19,923 bases of DNA, from positions 1-19,923 of the forward strand of contig JAJZZT010000101.1 in the NCBI GenBank assembly GCA_021797415.1, written 5' to 3'. The notes beneath the pieces are model-generated. The model was not told where the DNA came from. It worked only from the letters and a program-made list of their open reading frames with translations, and did no database searches. Made by a program: the position numbers and the translations under genes. The stretch comes from Bacillota bacterium (GTDB taxonomy: Bacteria > Bacillota > Bacilli > Alicyclobacillales > SLC66). Positions 1 to 8,176 of the stretch are shown piece after piece (position 1 is the stretch's first letter; every line of letters begins with the position of its first letter).

Positions 1-589
1 GCGTTCCGAAGAAATGCTCGCGATGGTCAATATCCCCGCGGGAACGCTGCGCCGCTATCCCCACGAACTGTCCGGCGGAATGAAGCAGCGCGTGGCGATT
101 GCGCTCGCCCTCGTGTTACGGCCAAAACTCGTGATCATGGATGAACCGACCACTGCGCTCGACATGGTCGTGCAGCGGCAGATCGTGGACAATCTGAAGG
201 CGCTTCGTGACCAGCAGCCGTTCTCCGTCCTTTTCATCAGCCACGATCTCGGGCTGGTGCTGGAACTCGCAGACCGGATCATCGTCATGTACGCGGGGGA
301 AATTGTGGAGAATCAGCAAGCCGGCCGAATGCTTGAGCACGCCATGCACCCGTACACGCGCGCGCTGCTGCAATCCCTTCCCGACCCTGAAGCGCAGGCC
401 GCGATCATGGGCGGCATACCGGGAAGCCCGCCGGACCTGCGCCGACCGATCACGGGTTGCGCGTTCGCGCCGCGCTGCCCGCTTGCCGAGGCGGTGTGCA
501 TGACCACCGCTCCCGCGCTCACGGAGATCCCCCACGGTCAGGCGCGCTGCCACGTGACCGTCCGGAAGGCGCAAAGTCAGACCCTCTGA
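1..589 (+). CDS. Oligopeptide/dipeptide ABC importer ATPase (DppD/OppD type), 5' end missing
   Basis: C-terminal part of an ATP-binding subunit of a peptide (or nickel) importer; it would hydrolyse ATP on the cytoplasmic face of the permease. The frame is open from the window edge, so the Walker A region lies outside. Visible motifs are the ABC signature LSGGMKQR, Walker B with the catalytic Glu (VIMDEPTTALD) and the H-loop in ISHD. The tail is the family-specific oligopeptide C-terminal extension, with a Cys pattern C-X5-C-X6-C-X16-C (GCAFAPRCPLAEAVC and a later Cys). In studied relatives this pattern binds an iron-sulfur cluster (from memory, not checked). The partner ATPase follows after 48 nt in the same direction, so this is the distal part of an importer operon whose permeases and binding protein should lie upstream. 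Substrate cannot be told from this fragment. Confidence 0.93.
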   Translation, partial: RSEEMLAMVNIPAGTLRRYPHELSGGMKQRVAIALALVLRPKLVIMDEPTTALDMVVQRQIVDNLKALRDQQPFSVLFISHDLGLVLELADRIIVMYAGEIVENQQAGRMLEHAMHPYTRALLQSLPDPEAQAAIMGGIPGSPPDLRRPITGCAFAPRCPLAEAVCMTTAPALTEIPHGQARCHVTVRKAQSQTL

Positions 590-637
590 GCACACGGCGA
601 GAAACTCTGAAGATCATGGTACGAGGAGGTCTACAAG

Positions 638-1669
638 ATGACAGAGGCGATTCTCACCGTTGACTCGCTCACCAAGGTTTTCCACACCGGCCGCAGGGGG
701 ACCGCGCACACCGCCGTGAACGATGTGTCGTTCACCCTGCGGACGGGACGCATTCTCGCTTTGGTCGGCGAGAGCGGAAGCGGAAAAACCACGATTGGCC
801 GCATCATCTGCGGTGTCGACAAACCCACTTCCGGCTCAGTGCAATTGGCCGCGCAGTCCGGTACGGACCCGGCCAGACCGCGTACGGCGCACAAGCGGAT
901 CCAGATGGTGTTCCAGGATCCCTACGCGTCGCTGAACCCGTTCAACACTGTGCAATACACCGTGATGCGGCCGCTCATGAACTACCTGCGCCTCTCTCCG
1001 CGCGTCGCCGCGCAAAAAGCGCATGAACTGATGGAAACCGTGCGCCTGATTCCGCCGGCGGACTTCCTCGCCAAGCGACCCGACGAACTCTCCGGCGGAC
1101 AGCGGCAGCGCGTCGTCATCGCGCGCGCACTGGCTGCCGAACCGGAGGTGATCGTCGCGGACGAGCCCGTTTCCATGCTCGACGTGTCCATTCGCTCCGA
1201 GATCGTGACGCTGCTGAACGACCTGCGCAACACTGGGCGCGTGCGCACCATGCTCTACATCACGCACGATCTGCTCAGCGCGCGGATGATCGCCGACGAA
1301 CTGGCGGTGCTTTATAAAGGAAGGCTGGTCGAATACGGGCCGACGGAGACGATTCTGGGCAACCCTCTTCATCCGTACACACGCCTGCTCTGGTCGGCCA
1401 TCCCCAATCCGCGGCAGTCCGGCGCCAAAACGGCGAACGGAACGACTGCTGCTCAGGCGCAACCGGCAAGGGCAGCCACGCCGCAGGGATGCGCATTCGC
1501 CGACCGGTGCCCACTCGCAACAGACCGTTGCTTCGACGAGATCCCGGTCCTGGAACAGCAGCCGGATGGCCGCCGGACGGCCTGTCACGCCGTGTCCCCG
1601 TCTGCCGCGCCGGCGCCGGTCGGGCAGACGCGGCATGACGGCCCGTCAGAACGTGGCACAACCTATTAG
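638..1669 (+). CDS. Oligopeptide/dipeptide ABC importer ATPase (DppF/OppF type)
   Basis: Second nucleotide-binding subunit of the same importer, 343 aa, normal length for the family. The ATG at 638 follows AGGAGGT at 624-630 with 7 nt spacing. Walker A GESGSGKT is at residues 44-51, the Q-loop in FQDPYASLNP near 92-101, the signature LSGGQRQR at 151-158, Walker B with DE near 171-176 and the H-loop His at 210. The C-terminal extension carries the same Cys pattern as the upstream ATPase (GCAFADRCPLATDRC plus a later Cys). The D-loop region reads EPVSMLD, as is usual for this subfamily. The last ~25 residues are a low-complexity tail. The stop codon (1667-1669) overlaps the stop of the convergent secreted-protein gene, leaving no room for a terminator between them. 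Family call is firm; the substrate is unknown. Confidence 0.95.
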   Translation: MTEAILTVDSLTKVFHTGRRGTAHTAVNDVSFTLRTGRILALVGESGSGKTTIGRIICGVDKPTSGSVQLAAQSGTDPARPRTAHKRIQMVFQDPYASLNPFNTVQYTVMRPLMNYLRLSPRVAAQKAHELMETVRLIPPADFLAKRPDELSGGQRQRVVIARALAAEPEVIVADEPVSMLDVSIRSEIVTLLNDLRNTGRVRTMLYITHDLLSARMIADELAVLYKGRLVEYGPTETILGNPLHPYTRLLWSAIPNPRQSGAKTANGTTAAQAQPARAATPQGCAFADRCPLATDRCFDEIPVLEQQPDGRRTACHAVSPSAAPAPVGQTRHDGPSERGTTY

Positions 1670-2486
1670 AACGTGGCGTAGGATGCGGCCATCTGCAGCG
1701 CCTGCATGGCGGAATGCGCGTGATGATAGTCCCACGCCGTGTAGACCACATTGCCAAACGCAAAGAACAGGGACGTGTGCTGCCCGTCTCCGCCATTGTT
1801 GACCGTCAGCAGCCCGTGCGTTTCCGGCAGGAGATGCGTATGCAGGTACGCCACGATCGATTCCGCCAGAGACCGGTCCGCTGTAAAACTGGATCCCGCG
1901 ATGCGCAGCGCCCACTCTCCCTCCCGCCATTCAATGATGCCGCCCCCGCGCGGCACATAGGCGTACAGGCCCTGAATGCCGTTGCCCAGATCCATGCCGG
2001 CATATTTCACGAACTGCAAAGGACCCCGGCAAAAGCGACCGGCTTCATCCGCAGCGCCACGTCCTGTATGGCCTGGTTTGCGGAAGATACACGCTGCGCG
2101 CCGAATCCTCCGATCACGGCGGCCAGGCCGGTATTGGCCGGTTGGTAGAGCGCGGGGCTGTTCAGGCCGACCGGCGTCGTGGACACCCGGAGCGACACAC
2201 GGTAGCCGGCGGAAGAAGCACTGGAAGTTGCCGCCATATAGCCGCGTGTCACACCGTTTGCGTGTCCGATGAACGTGGGCGCCCAAAGCGGCAGGCTGGT
2301 GCGCGCGGCGACATACGCCATGGCCTGCGCCACGACAGGATTGAACGTAGGCGGAGCCGTCGCCGCGGACGCCGGGGTAACGGCCAGCAGTCCTGCAGCC
2401 AGCAGTCCCGCGCCCGCCAGCCCGGCGGCCGCGCCCCGCCGCAACAGCCGCCCCGATGTGCGGTGATCCCTCGAAGAGTGGTTCAT
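1666..2486 (-). pseudogene. Secreted protein of unknown function, interrupted by a frameshift
   Basis: The ATG at 2486 opens a protein with a twin-Arg-like basic N-terminus (RRG), a hydrophobic Ala/Gly/Leu core and a cleavage site like TPASA-A near residue 42, so export is likely. The frame stops at 2007 after about 159 codons, but the neighbouring frame continues with coherent sequence (PLQFVKYAGMDLGNG... to ...QMAASYATF) to the TAA at 1666-1668. Adding one base in the CCCC run at 2024-2027 (GGGG on the coding strand) joins both parts into one protein of about 273 aa. No slippery heptamer in the right phase was seen, so a one-base deletion or a homopolymer sequencing error is more likely than programmed frameshifting. 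The mature part has repeated polar/aromatic segments but no family I recognise. A weak RBS (AGGATGAGG) precedes the start. Confidence 0.7.
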
Positions 2487-2693
2487 GCTGCCTCATCCTT
2501 TCCACACTCTATAGACGAATGTGGATACGCCAAGGTTTCATCTCCTATCCTCCGACAGGTGGTGAGTGGGGAGAGTTGGAATGGGCGACATCGGAGGGCA
2601 TTGCACTTATCCAACTAAATACGGGCATTGCTTCTTGAACCAGTGAATTTTGATACTTTACCATCAGAGCAGGTTGAAATAAGACGTGGACCT

Positions 2694-3263
2694 CTACCTG
2701 GCACGATTGGTCCCTCGTGCCGAATAACACAGTTCCGTTATACGATCTACAAGTGTCTGTACCCCCGCGTCTCCCTTGAGAAATAGCAGTTTCTCCCCGT
2801 ATTGGTGCAAAATGTCCAGAATCTCTTGCTTGCTCTCGTACTCAAACTGCGAATTCCAAACAAACATCTTCCGAAGCATCAGGAGGGTCGGATTGTAGTT
2901 TGCTTTTTCCAACCCCATCTTTTGCAGAACGAATCTCCTGACAATTCTATAGACCCGCCTACAATAGGACGCGTCCAGAAAGATGATCACATCCGCGTTC
3001 TGAAGACTGGGAAGCACCCATTTATGATGGGCGCCTTCTATGATCCACGCCTCCGAGTTGACCACGTGAGTCAGATATTCATCCCGTTCTTCGTCGCTTC
3101 TTCTTATATCCCCAGGCTCAGACCGTATCCACACCATATTATCCAATTCGTAGAATGGGAGACCCAAACTCGCTGAGAGGGCCTTTGCCAATGTGGTCTT
3201 CCCACTGCCCACGGAGCCGATAATGTGTATTTTGGCGGGACGTGCATTCCCGAGCTCGGCCAT
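2694..3263 (-). CDS. P-loop NTPase of the FlaR / DNA topology modulation family
   Basis: A small adenylate-kinase-like P-loop protein, about 189 aa from the chosen start. Walker A GSVGSGKTT lies about 16 residues from the N-terminus, followed by the family's LPFYELDNMVW segment, an IIEG motif, a short Walker B-like strand (ADVIIFLD) and an Arg-rich lid (RRVYRIVRR). The family is annotated as DNA topology modulation FlaR, but most members are probably kinases of unknown substrate. I chose ATG 3263 because GGAGGT at 3273-3278 sits 9 nt upstream and the protein then starts just before the P-loop. A GTG at 3329, abutting the stop of the upstream NUDIX gene, would add 22 residues. The gene is more AT-rich than the importer genes. 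A 7-bp inverted repeat (2700-2706/2715-2721) lies in the last codons, without a following T-run. Confidence 0.82.
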   Translation of the reverse strand: MAELGNARPAKIHIIGSVGSGKTTLAKALSASLGLPFYELDNMVWIRSEPGDIRRSDEERDEYLTHVVNSEAWIIEGAHHKWVLPSLQNADVIIFLDASYCRRVYRIVRRFVLQKMGLEKANYNPTLLMLRKMFVWNSQFEYESKQEILDILHQYGEKLLFLKGDAGVQTLVDRITELCYSARGTNRAR

Positions 3264-3329
3264 CAGCCGCATACCTCCATAGAAGCGGCAAACGACACTA
3301 CATTGGGCTTTTTTCTGATGGTCCGACAC

Positions 3330-3824
3330 CTATTCATCCGGCTGTACATCATGCGGGTCGAGACGTGAAATCCGCCGAAACGGTTTTGCCGTCCAGAATT
3401 CATACGGCACGAATCCTTGACGGCGTAGTGCATCAAGAGAGCGTGATTTCATATGTGGACGAGTTATGTATCGTTCTATATTGCCCTCCGTCAGCTTTAT
3501 AAAGCCAGCCTCCATAATCTCTTCTGGTTGAATCCTCAATTCTCCGCTGACGAACTCAGTTGCAAAGACAACGGACAAGAGTGTGCTGGTCGCGTTGTAA
3601 TAAACCCCGGTAATACCCACCGGACATATGGCAATACCGGTCTCCTCCAGCACTTCCCTGACTATTGCGTCATCAAGGGACTCGCCTTCCTCCACATTTC
3701 CGCCGGGGAATTCCCACGTGTCTGAACGCCAATGAGTCTTTACCAAAAGGACCTCACCCTGCTCATTCTCAACCAGTGCAGATACCGAAATAAGGTGTTT
3801 GGGATAAGTATTCGTTTCTGACAA
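3330..3824 (-). CDS. NUDIX hydrolase
   Basis: A 164-aa NUDIX-fold pyrophosphohydrolase that would cleave a nucleoside diphosphate linked to another group, using Mg2+. The Nudix box is complete: GGNVEEGESLDDAIVREVLE followed by ETGI, with the REVLEE glutamates that bind metal. The start is TTG at 3824, decided by AGGAGG 8 nt upstream (3833-3838); no ATG gives a better fit. The stop at 3330-3332 directly precedes the FlaR-like gene, so the two are probably cotranscribed. The C-terminal tail (about residues 125-164) is basic and specific to this protein. The substrate cannot be read from the sequence. Codon and base use match the AT-richer neighbour rather than the importer genes. Confidence 0.93.
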   Translation of the reverse strand: MSETNTYPKHLISVSALVENEQGEVLLVKTHWRSDTWEFPGGNVEEGESLDDAIVREVLEETGIAICPVGITGVYYNATSTLLSVVFATEFVSGELRIQPEEIMEAGFIKLTEGNIERYITRPHMKSRSLDALRRQGFVPYEFWTAKPFRRISRLDPHDVQPDE

Positions 3825-4009
3825 GAGAAGCGCCTCCTCTCTTGCGACAGGACAGACTGCCCTTACGCACGACCTCAGCCTCCACCAACGCTAGCATAAT
3901 CATACATCATTTCGTTGCGTGGGGCGCCCTCCGCATTCGCCGCGCTAATCAGGGAAGGGGGCGATTGGGCTTCAAGGGCGGTTTCCCTGCTGGTGAGAAA
4001 TCTATCCCC

Positions 4010-4507
4010 CTACTCGCTCCGGATCACGTACGGCTGGAAGTGACGGTAGCGCGCGGCGGCATACTCGCTCTCGCGCTCGATTGGCTGCAGCCCGCCTGAG
4101 CGGCGCCCGCTGCGAATCATGTCCTTCGTCAGCAACAAGACGTCAGGATCGTCCAACGCTTCGTCGATATCGCGAAATACCGCGTGCGTCACTTCCTGTC
4201 CGTCCGGAACGGGGGAGCCTGCCAGATATTCAAGTTCAAACACGATGTACAGACTGGTTTCCGTCGCCTCAGACGCGGTTCGCACGCCCGACCGCAGTCC
4301 AACAAGACGCAGCGGTCTCGTCCGAACGCCGGTCTCCTCCAGAACCTCCCGAACCGCCCCATCTTCCAAAGATTCGCCGATCTCCACGAATCCGCCAGGG
4401 ATCGTCCAGCGTCCCTGGTGCAGGCCGTAGTTCAGGCGCACCAAGAGGACGCGCCCGTCCAGAAACACGACTCCAGCCGCCCCGACACTGATGAAACCAT
4501 CATCCAT
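4010..4507 (-). CDS. NUDIX hydrolase (ADP-ribose pyrophosphatase-like)
   Basis: A second NUDIX hydrolase, 165 aa from ATG 4507. The Nudix box is intact: GGFVEIGESLEDGAVREVLE then ETGV. The upstream motif GRWTIPGG and the VVFLDGRVLLVRLNYG strand resemble the ADP-ribose/NADH-type group, but the substrate is not decided by this. The open frame extends to 4585, but ATG 4507 is preferred: a G-rich RBS (GGGGGTG) lies about 8 nt upstream and the extra residues do not look like NUDIX sequence. An extended -10-like element (TGC then TACACT, plus-strand 4529-4537) lies just upstream on this strand. A 185-nt gap separates it from the next NUDIX gene and holds no gene I can support. It is divergent from the ABC exporter pair. 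Confidence 0.92.
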   Translation of the reverse strand: MDDGFISVGAAGVVFLDGRVLLVRLNYGLHQGRWTIPGGFVEIGESLEDGAVREVLEETGVRTRPLRLVGLRSGVRTASEATETSLYIVFELEYLAGSPVPDGQEVTHAVFRDIDEALDDPDVLLLTKDMIRSGRRSGGLQPIERESEYAAARYRHFQPYVIRSE

Positions 4508-4541
4508 GGCAGCACACCCCCAGAATGTAGTGTAGCACAGG

Positions 4542-4571
4542 TTGCACCCATATACTCTCGCGGTATATACT
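4542..4571 (+). promoter_or_regulatory. Sigma-A-type promoter for the ABC exporter pair
   Basis: TTGCAC (4542-4547), 18-bp spacer, TATACT (4566-4571). Transcription would begin near 4578 and give a leader of about 180 nt before the GTG at 4761. This is the best promoter match in the window. I found no convincing riboswitch or attenuator fold in the leader by eye. Confidence 0.6.
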
Positions 4572-4760
4572 GCGGACGTAAGCACCTTCGCTTACGTATT
4601 CGTCGCTTTGGAGGATCTCGCATGGGACGCATCGCATTTATTCGGATTCGCTCGAAACGATAGGCTTGGTGCGGAACAGGATGACTCCCGCATAATTTGG
4701 GGCGGGCATTTTGTACTGTACCCTGCTTCGTTCGCGATAACGAATGAATGGGGTGTTTTT

Positions 4761-6491
4761 GTGTCCAAACTGGTCTTGGCGTATGCCAAAACGCAGTCGC
4801 TCTGGCTCATCGCGACGCTCGTGAGTTCCTCGCTGCTCATCGGCGTCCAGATCTATCGCGCACTTCTCACGGGGGAAATTGTCGACGTGTCCATCCGCGG
4901 CGAACGCGCCCCGTTGCTATTCTGGATGGCTGTCTTCGCTGCAGTGGTGGTGTGTGCGGCCGCTCTCTCCTGGCTCGCCCGGTATTCCTCAATGACTCTC
5001 TCGGCCAGGTCCGTCGGTCAACTCAAGCGAGATCTTGCGCGGAAAACAGCCAATCTTCCGGCAGAGCACACCGACACGCTGCAATTCGGCGACATGCAGA
5101 CGCGTATGGGACAGGACGCCGACGCGTTCGTCGGCTTCATGACCGACGATTTCAAGAACCTCATTCTGCAACCCCTGCTCGCCATCCTCTCCGCCGCTGT
5201 GATCGCTTCGCTCAACTGGCGACTGTTCCTCGTCACCTTTGCGTACACCCCGTTTGGCATGATGGCCGCCGCATGGCTCAACCGAAAGTCGGCAGCGCGC
5301 TATCCGGAACGCGCCGCTCATGTCGCCGAGGCCAATCAGCAGTTGTCGCAGGTTCTTGCCGGCGCAAGCATCGTGCAGGTCTTCCACCTGTACGACTGGT
5401 TCGGCAGCCGCGCGCGTCGGCGTCATTCGCTTATATTTGCCGAAGACCAGCGGATCAACCGTTATGTCTCCCTGCTGCAGCCGGTCTGTACATCGGTCGC
5501 GTTCGTTCCAAGGCTGCTCGGCGTCCTCTACGGAGGATGGCTGGTCATGCACGGCCAGTTGCATCCGGGAAGCGTGCTCTCGATTCTACAATTGCTGGAT
5601 TACGCCATCGGTCCCACCGTATACCTCCCGTTCATTCTGAACAATTGGGGCCGAACGAGCGCTGCGCTGCGCCGTGTGCAGGACGTGCTCAGCCTTCCCG
5701 AAGAGAGAGTGAATGGAATCCAGCCTGCGTTCCCTCAAGGAGGGCCCGATGTTGTCTTCGATGCTGTGACCTTTTCGTATCCCGGCCACGAGGCTGAACC
5801 TGCGCTGCGCAACGTCAGCATTCGCGCGCGAGCCGGCTGCGTGACCGCTGTCGTTGGTCCGAGCGGGAGTGGAAAGAGCACTCTCCTGTCCCTGATCAGT
5901 GGCATCTATACGCCACAGTCCGGATCCATTCGCATCGGAGAATGGGACGTGCGGTCTCTGGACCTGGCGGAGCTCCGTGGACGCATGGCCGTGGTAACGC
6001 AGCGGACAGACCTGTTCCGAGGTTCTATTGCCGACAATATCGCCTTGGCCCGGCGCGACTGTACGCCGGCAGAAATTGCAGAAGCCGCCCGACTCGCAGG
6101 ACTCCAGGACTGGATTGCGTCACTTCCGCAAGGGTACAACACGATCCTCACCGACGGCGGGGCAAATCTCTCCGGGGGCCAGCGCCAACGCCTTTCCATC
6201 GCGCGGTCCTTATTGCGGAACTCCTCACTGGTGCTGCTGGACGAACCCACATCTTCCCTGCCCGAAGTATACGGCCGTATGTTGCGCACGGCCTGGTCGG
6301 GTATCCCGCACGGCGCCACCATCCTGCTCGTCACCCATCGACTCGCCGATGCGGCGGATGCGGCTACGATCTGCGTGATCGACGGCGGAACAATCATCGC
6401 GTCGGGATCGCACGCGCAGCTCTTGGGGTCCTGCCCTCTGTATCGCCGCATGTGGACAGAGCAGGAAGGGCAGGTGCATTTGCGTGCATAA
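4761..6491 (+). CDS. ABC exporter half-transporter, permease plus ATPase (first of pair)
   Basis: A fused membrane-ATPase exporter subunit, about 576 aa. The first ~300 residues hold six hydrophobic segments of the type I exporter fold; the ATPase domain follows. Walker A GPSGSGKST begins at residue 366, LSGGQRQR at 470, Walker B Asp at 494 with the catalytic Glu next to it (LLDEPTSSLPE), and the H-loop His at 526. The D-loop is odd: the usual SALD Asp is replaced, reading SSLPE. The open frame reaches back to 4542, but GTG 4761 is preferred: it has a G-rich RBS (GGGGTG at 4750-4755) and gives the standard family length. The stop overlaps the next gene by 8 nt, so the two are translated together and probably pair as a heterodimer exporting a drug, peptide or lipid. 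No substrate can be inferred. Confidence 0.9.
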   Translation: MSKLVLAYAKTQSLWLIATLVSSSLLIGVQIYRALLTGEIVDVSIRGERAPLLFWMAVFAAVVVCAAALSWLARYSSMTLSARSVGQLKRDLARKTANLPAEHTDTLQFGDMQTRMGQDADAFVGFMTDDFKNLILQPLLAILSAAVIASLNWRLFLVTFAYTPFGMMAAAWLNRKSAARYPERAAHVAEANQQLSQVLAGASIVQVFHLYDWFGSRARRRHSLIFAEDQRINRYVSLLQPVCTSVAFVPRLLGVLYGGWLVMHGQLHPGSVLSILQLLDYAIGPTVYLPFILNNWGRTSAALRRVQDVLSLPEERVNGIQPAFPQGGPDVVFDAVTFSYPGHEAEPALRNVSIRARAGCVTAVVGPSGSGKSTLLSLISGIYTPQSGSIRIGEWDVRSLDLAELRGRMAVVTQRTDLFRGSIADNIALARRDCTPAEIAEAARLAGLQDWIASLPQGYNTILTDGGANLSGGQRQRLSIARSLLRNSSLVLLDEPTSSLPEVYGRMLRTAWSGIPHGATILLVTHRLADAADAATICVIDGGTIIASGSHAQLLGSCPLYRRMWTEQEGQVHLRA

Positions 6492-8118
6492 CGGATCCGT
6501 GTTTCGTAGAACGGTGCGCTCGCTCACAAGGCCTGCGGTGTTTCTCGTCACGCTTGTGTTCGGAAACCTGTTTTCTGCCATCACGGGCATACTCGTGAGC
6601 CTGGCGGTCCGCGACGCGGTCAACGCGTTCTTGTACAGGCAACATCAGGAAGAGGTCGCGGCCTTTTGGCTTGCCAGCGTGTGCGCCCTCCTGATCCTTG
6701 TCAGCACCCCTCTGTCTGCCTTTGTTTGCAATACGCTGTCCAAGCGGACGTCCATGTCCTTCCGGAACGCGGTGTTCCGGAGCGTCACGCGGTTATCGCT
6801 CAGTGCGCTGGACGCAAAATCCGCGGCCAATGTGCTCTCCGTGGCCACCAACGACGCGGCGCAGCTTGAGTCCATTTTTGACGGCGGCCTGCACTGGCTG
6901 GTCAGCCCCGCTGTCACGGGCGGACTCTGTCTCGCGACAGCCGTCTGGCTCAACTGGCGCTTGGCCTGCGTGCAGCTTGCTGTCCTGAGCCTGTCCAACC
7001 TGTCCGCCAGTCACCTGAAGGCACCTCTGGGACGAACTGGATGCGCGTTACAGGAGACACTGGGCGAGGTCGTGGCCACCTATGGCGAAATCCTGCAGGG
7101 CGTGAGCGCGATCCGACTCTATCGTCTTCACGACGCCATGGATCAGCGTTTCGCGCTGGTCAACGACGAGGTCCTGCGCCACCGCGAAACTCTGGCCAAA
7201 CAAAACGGGGTCATCGACGGCGTGGATCAGTTGTTCCTCGGGCTCGCGTACCTCGGGGTGCTTGGGGCTGGATCGTGGCTGGTACTCAAAGGAGGCGCGA
7301 CATGGGGCACCGTCGCCGCCATTTTGGGGTTGCAGGCGGGTGTCGGAGACTTGGGAGCGATCGGAGGGGCTTGGTCTCGACTGCAGTCACAACTGTCGGG
7401 TGCAGAGCGCGTCTATGAGTTGCTCGATCTCGATGACGGATCAGACTCACGAGTGTCCGCTGCGCCCTTGTCTGCGAGTCGGGCGGTCACGCCTCGCGGA
7501 GCCGTCGTCGTGAGGGACGTCCGATTTTCGTATCCCGACGGCAGCGAGATTGTCCACGGCGTCTCCCTGACGCTGTCGCCGGGCTCCATCATCGGACTCT
7601 CCGGCCCCAGCGGATGCGGAAAGTCCACGCTGGCCAAGATCATGCTCGGACTCTACCCAGCGCAGAGCGGGAGCGTCGAAGTGGGCGGACGAATCGCCTA
7701 TGTGCCGCAGGATGCATTTCTCTTTGACGATACCATCCGTCACAATATCCTCTGCGGACGACCGGCCGCCTCTGATGCGAACATCGATCAGGTCGTGCTG
7801 TGGGCGGATGCCGACGCCTTCATCAGACAATTGCCGCGAGGCTATGATGAGCGTGTGGGAGAGGACGGCAGCCTGCTCTCCGGGGGTCAGCGACAAAGGA
7901 TCGCGTTGGCGAGAGCCATGCTGGCGCAACCGGACATCATCATCCTCGACGAACCGACATCCGCACTCGATTCCTTGTCGGAAAGCCAGGTCATGCGCGC
8001 CATCCGGGAACGAATGCCGAATGTCACGGCGCTGCTCATTTCCCACCGCGAGCAGACCCTGCGCAACGCTGACCTCGTGTATCAGATGCAAGACGGCATG
8101 ATCCCCGCGGTGGATTGA
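6484..8118 (+). CDS. ABC exporter half-transporter, permease plus ATPase (second of pair)
   Basis: Second half-transporter, 544 aa, same architecture: about six membrane segments in residues 1-300, then the ATPase. Walker A GPSGCGKST starts at residue 374, signature LSGGQRQR at 465, Walker B Asp at 489 followed by Glu (ILDEPTSALD), and H-loop His at 521 (ISHRE). All catalytic motifs, including the D-loop, are standard, unlike the partner. The start is GTG 6484, inside the end of the first gene, with AGGTG at 6472-6476 as RBS; GTG 6499 is a less supported alternative. The linker before the ATPase (about residues 315-335) is Ser/Ala-rich. A heterodimer with the upstream product is the simplest reading. 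A general resemblance to CydDC-like or multidrug pairs does not settle the cargo. Confidence 0.92.
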   Translation: MHNGSVFRRTVRSLTRPAVFLVTLVFGNLFSAITGILVSLAVRDAVNAFLYRQHQEEVAAFWLASVCALLILVSTPLSAFVCNTLSKRTSMSFRNAVFRSVTRLSLSALDAKSAANVLSVATNDAAQLESIFDGGLHWLVSPAVTGGLCLATAVWLNWRLACVQLAVLSLSNLSASHLKAPLGRTGCALQETLGEVVATYGEILQGVSAIRLYRLHDAMDQRFALVNDEVLRHRETLAKQNGVIDGVDQLFLGLAYLGVLGAGSWLVLKGGATWGTVAAILGLQAGVGDLGAIGGAWSRLQSQLSGAERVYELLDLDDGSDSRVSAAPLSASRAVTPRGAVVVRDVRFSYPDGSEIVHGVSLTLSPGSIIGLSGPSGCGKSTLAKIMLGLYPAQSGSVEVGGRIAYVPQDAFLFDDTIRHNILCGRPAASDANIDQVVLWADADAFIRQLPRGYDERVGEDGSLLSGGQRQRIALARAMLAQPDIIILDEPTSALDSLSESQVMRAIRERMPNVTALLISHREQTLRNADLVYQMQDGMIPAVD

Positions 8119-8132
8119 TCGAGCCTGCGAAA

Positions 8133-8173
8133 AATCGGGGTGCGGGCAAGGTTTCGTCGCCTGTATCCCGATT
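8133..8173 (-). terminator. Hairpin terminator between convergent genes
   Basis: A 15-bp stem with three G-U wobbles (8133-8147 with 8159-8173) and an 11-nt loop lies between the ends of the ABC exporter pair and the NIPSNAP-like gene. Read on the minus strand the stem is followed by a T5 run (A5 at 8130-8134 on plus), which fits a rho-independent terminator for the minus-strand gene. Plus-strand termination would be weaker. Confidence 0.6.
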
Positions 8174-8176
8174 GAC

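Noticed and set aside
116..595. 159-aa minus-strand frame opposite the first importer ATPase
   Set aside because: Arg/His-rich shadow of a clear ABC ATPase; no RBS or recognisable domain.
2007..2030. Programmed -1 frameshift in the secreted-protein gene
   Set aside because: No X-XXY-YYZ slippery heptamer in the correct phase and no clear downstream stem were seen; deletion or read error is simpler.
2545..2730. 61-aa minus-strand frame between the secreted-protein and FlaR-like genes
   Set aside because: Overlaps the end of the FlaR-like gene, lacks an RBS and shows no recognisable features.
3264..3329. Longer FlaR-like protein from GTG 3329
   Set aside because: GGAGGT with 9-nt spacing favours ATG 3263, and the extra residues precede the normal start of the fold; kept only as an alternative.
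4542..4760. N-terminal extension of the first ABC exporter to ATG 4542
   Set aside because: The extension overlaps the best promoter, lacks an RBS and is unlike exporter sequence; GTG 4761 gives the normal length.
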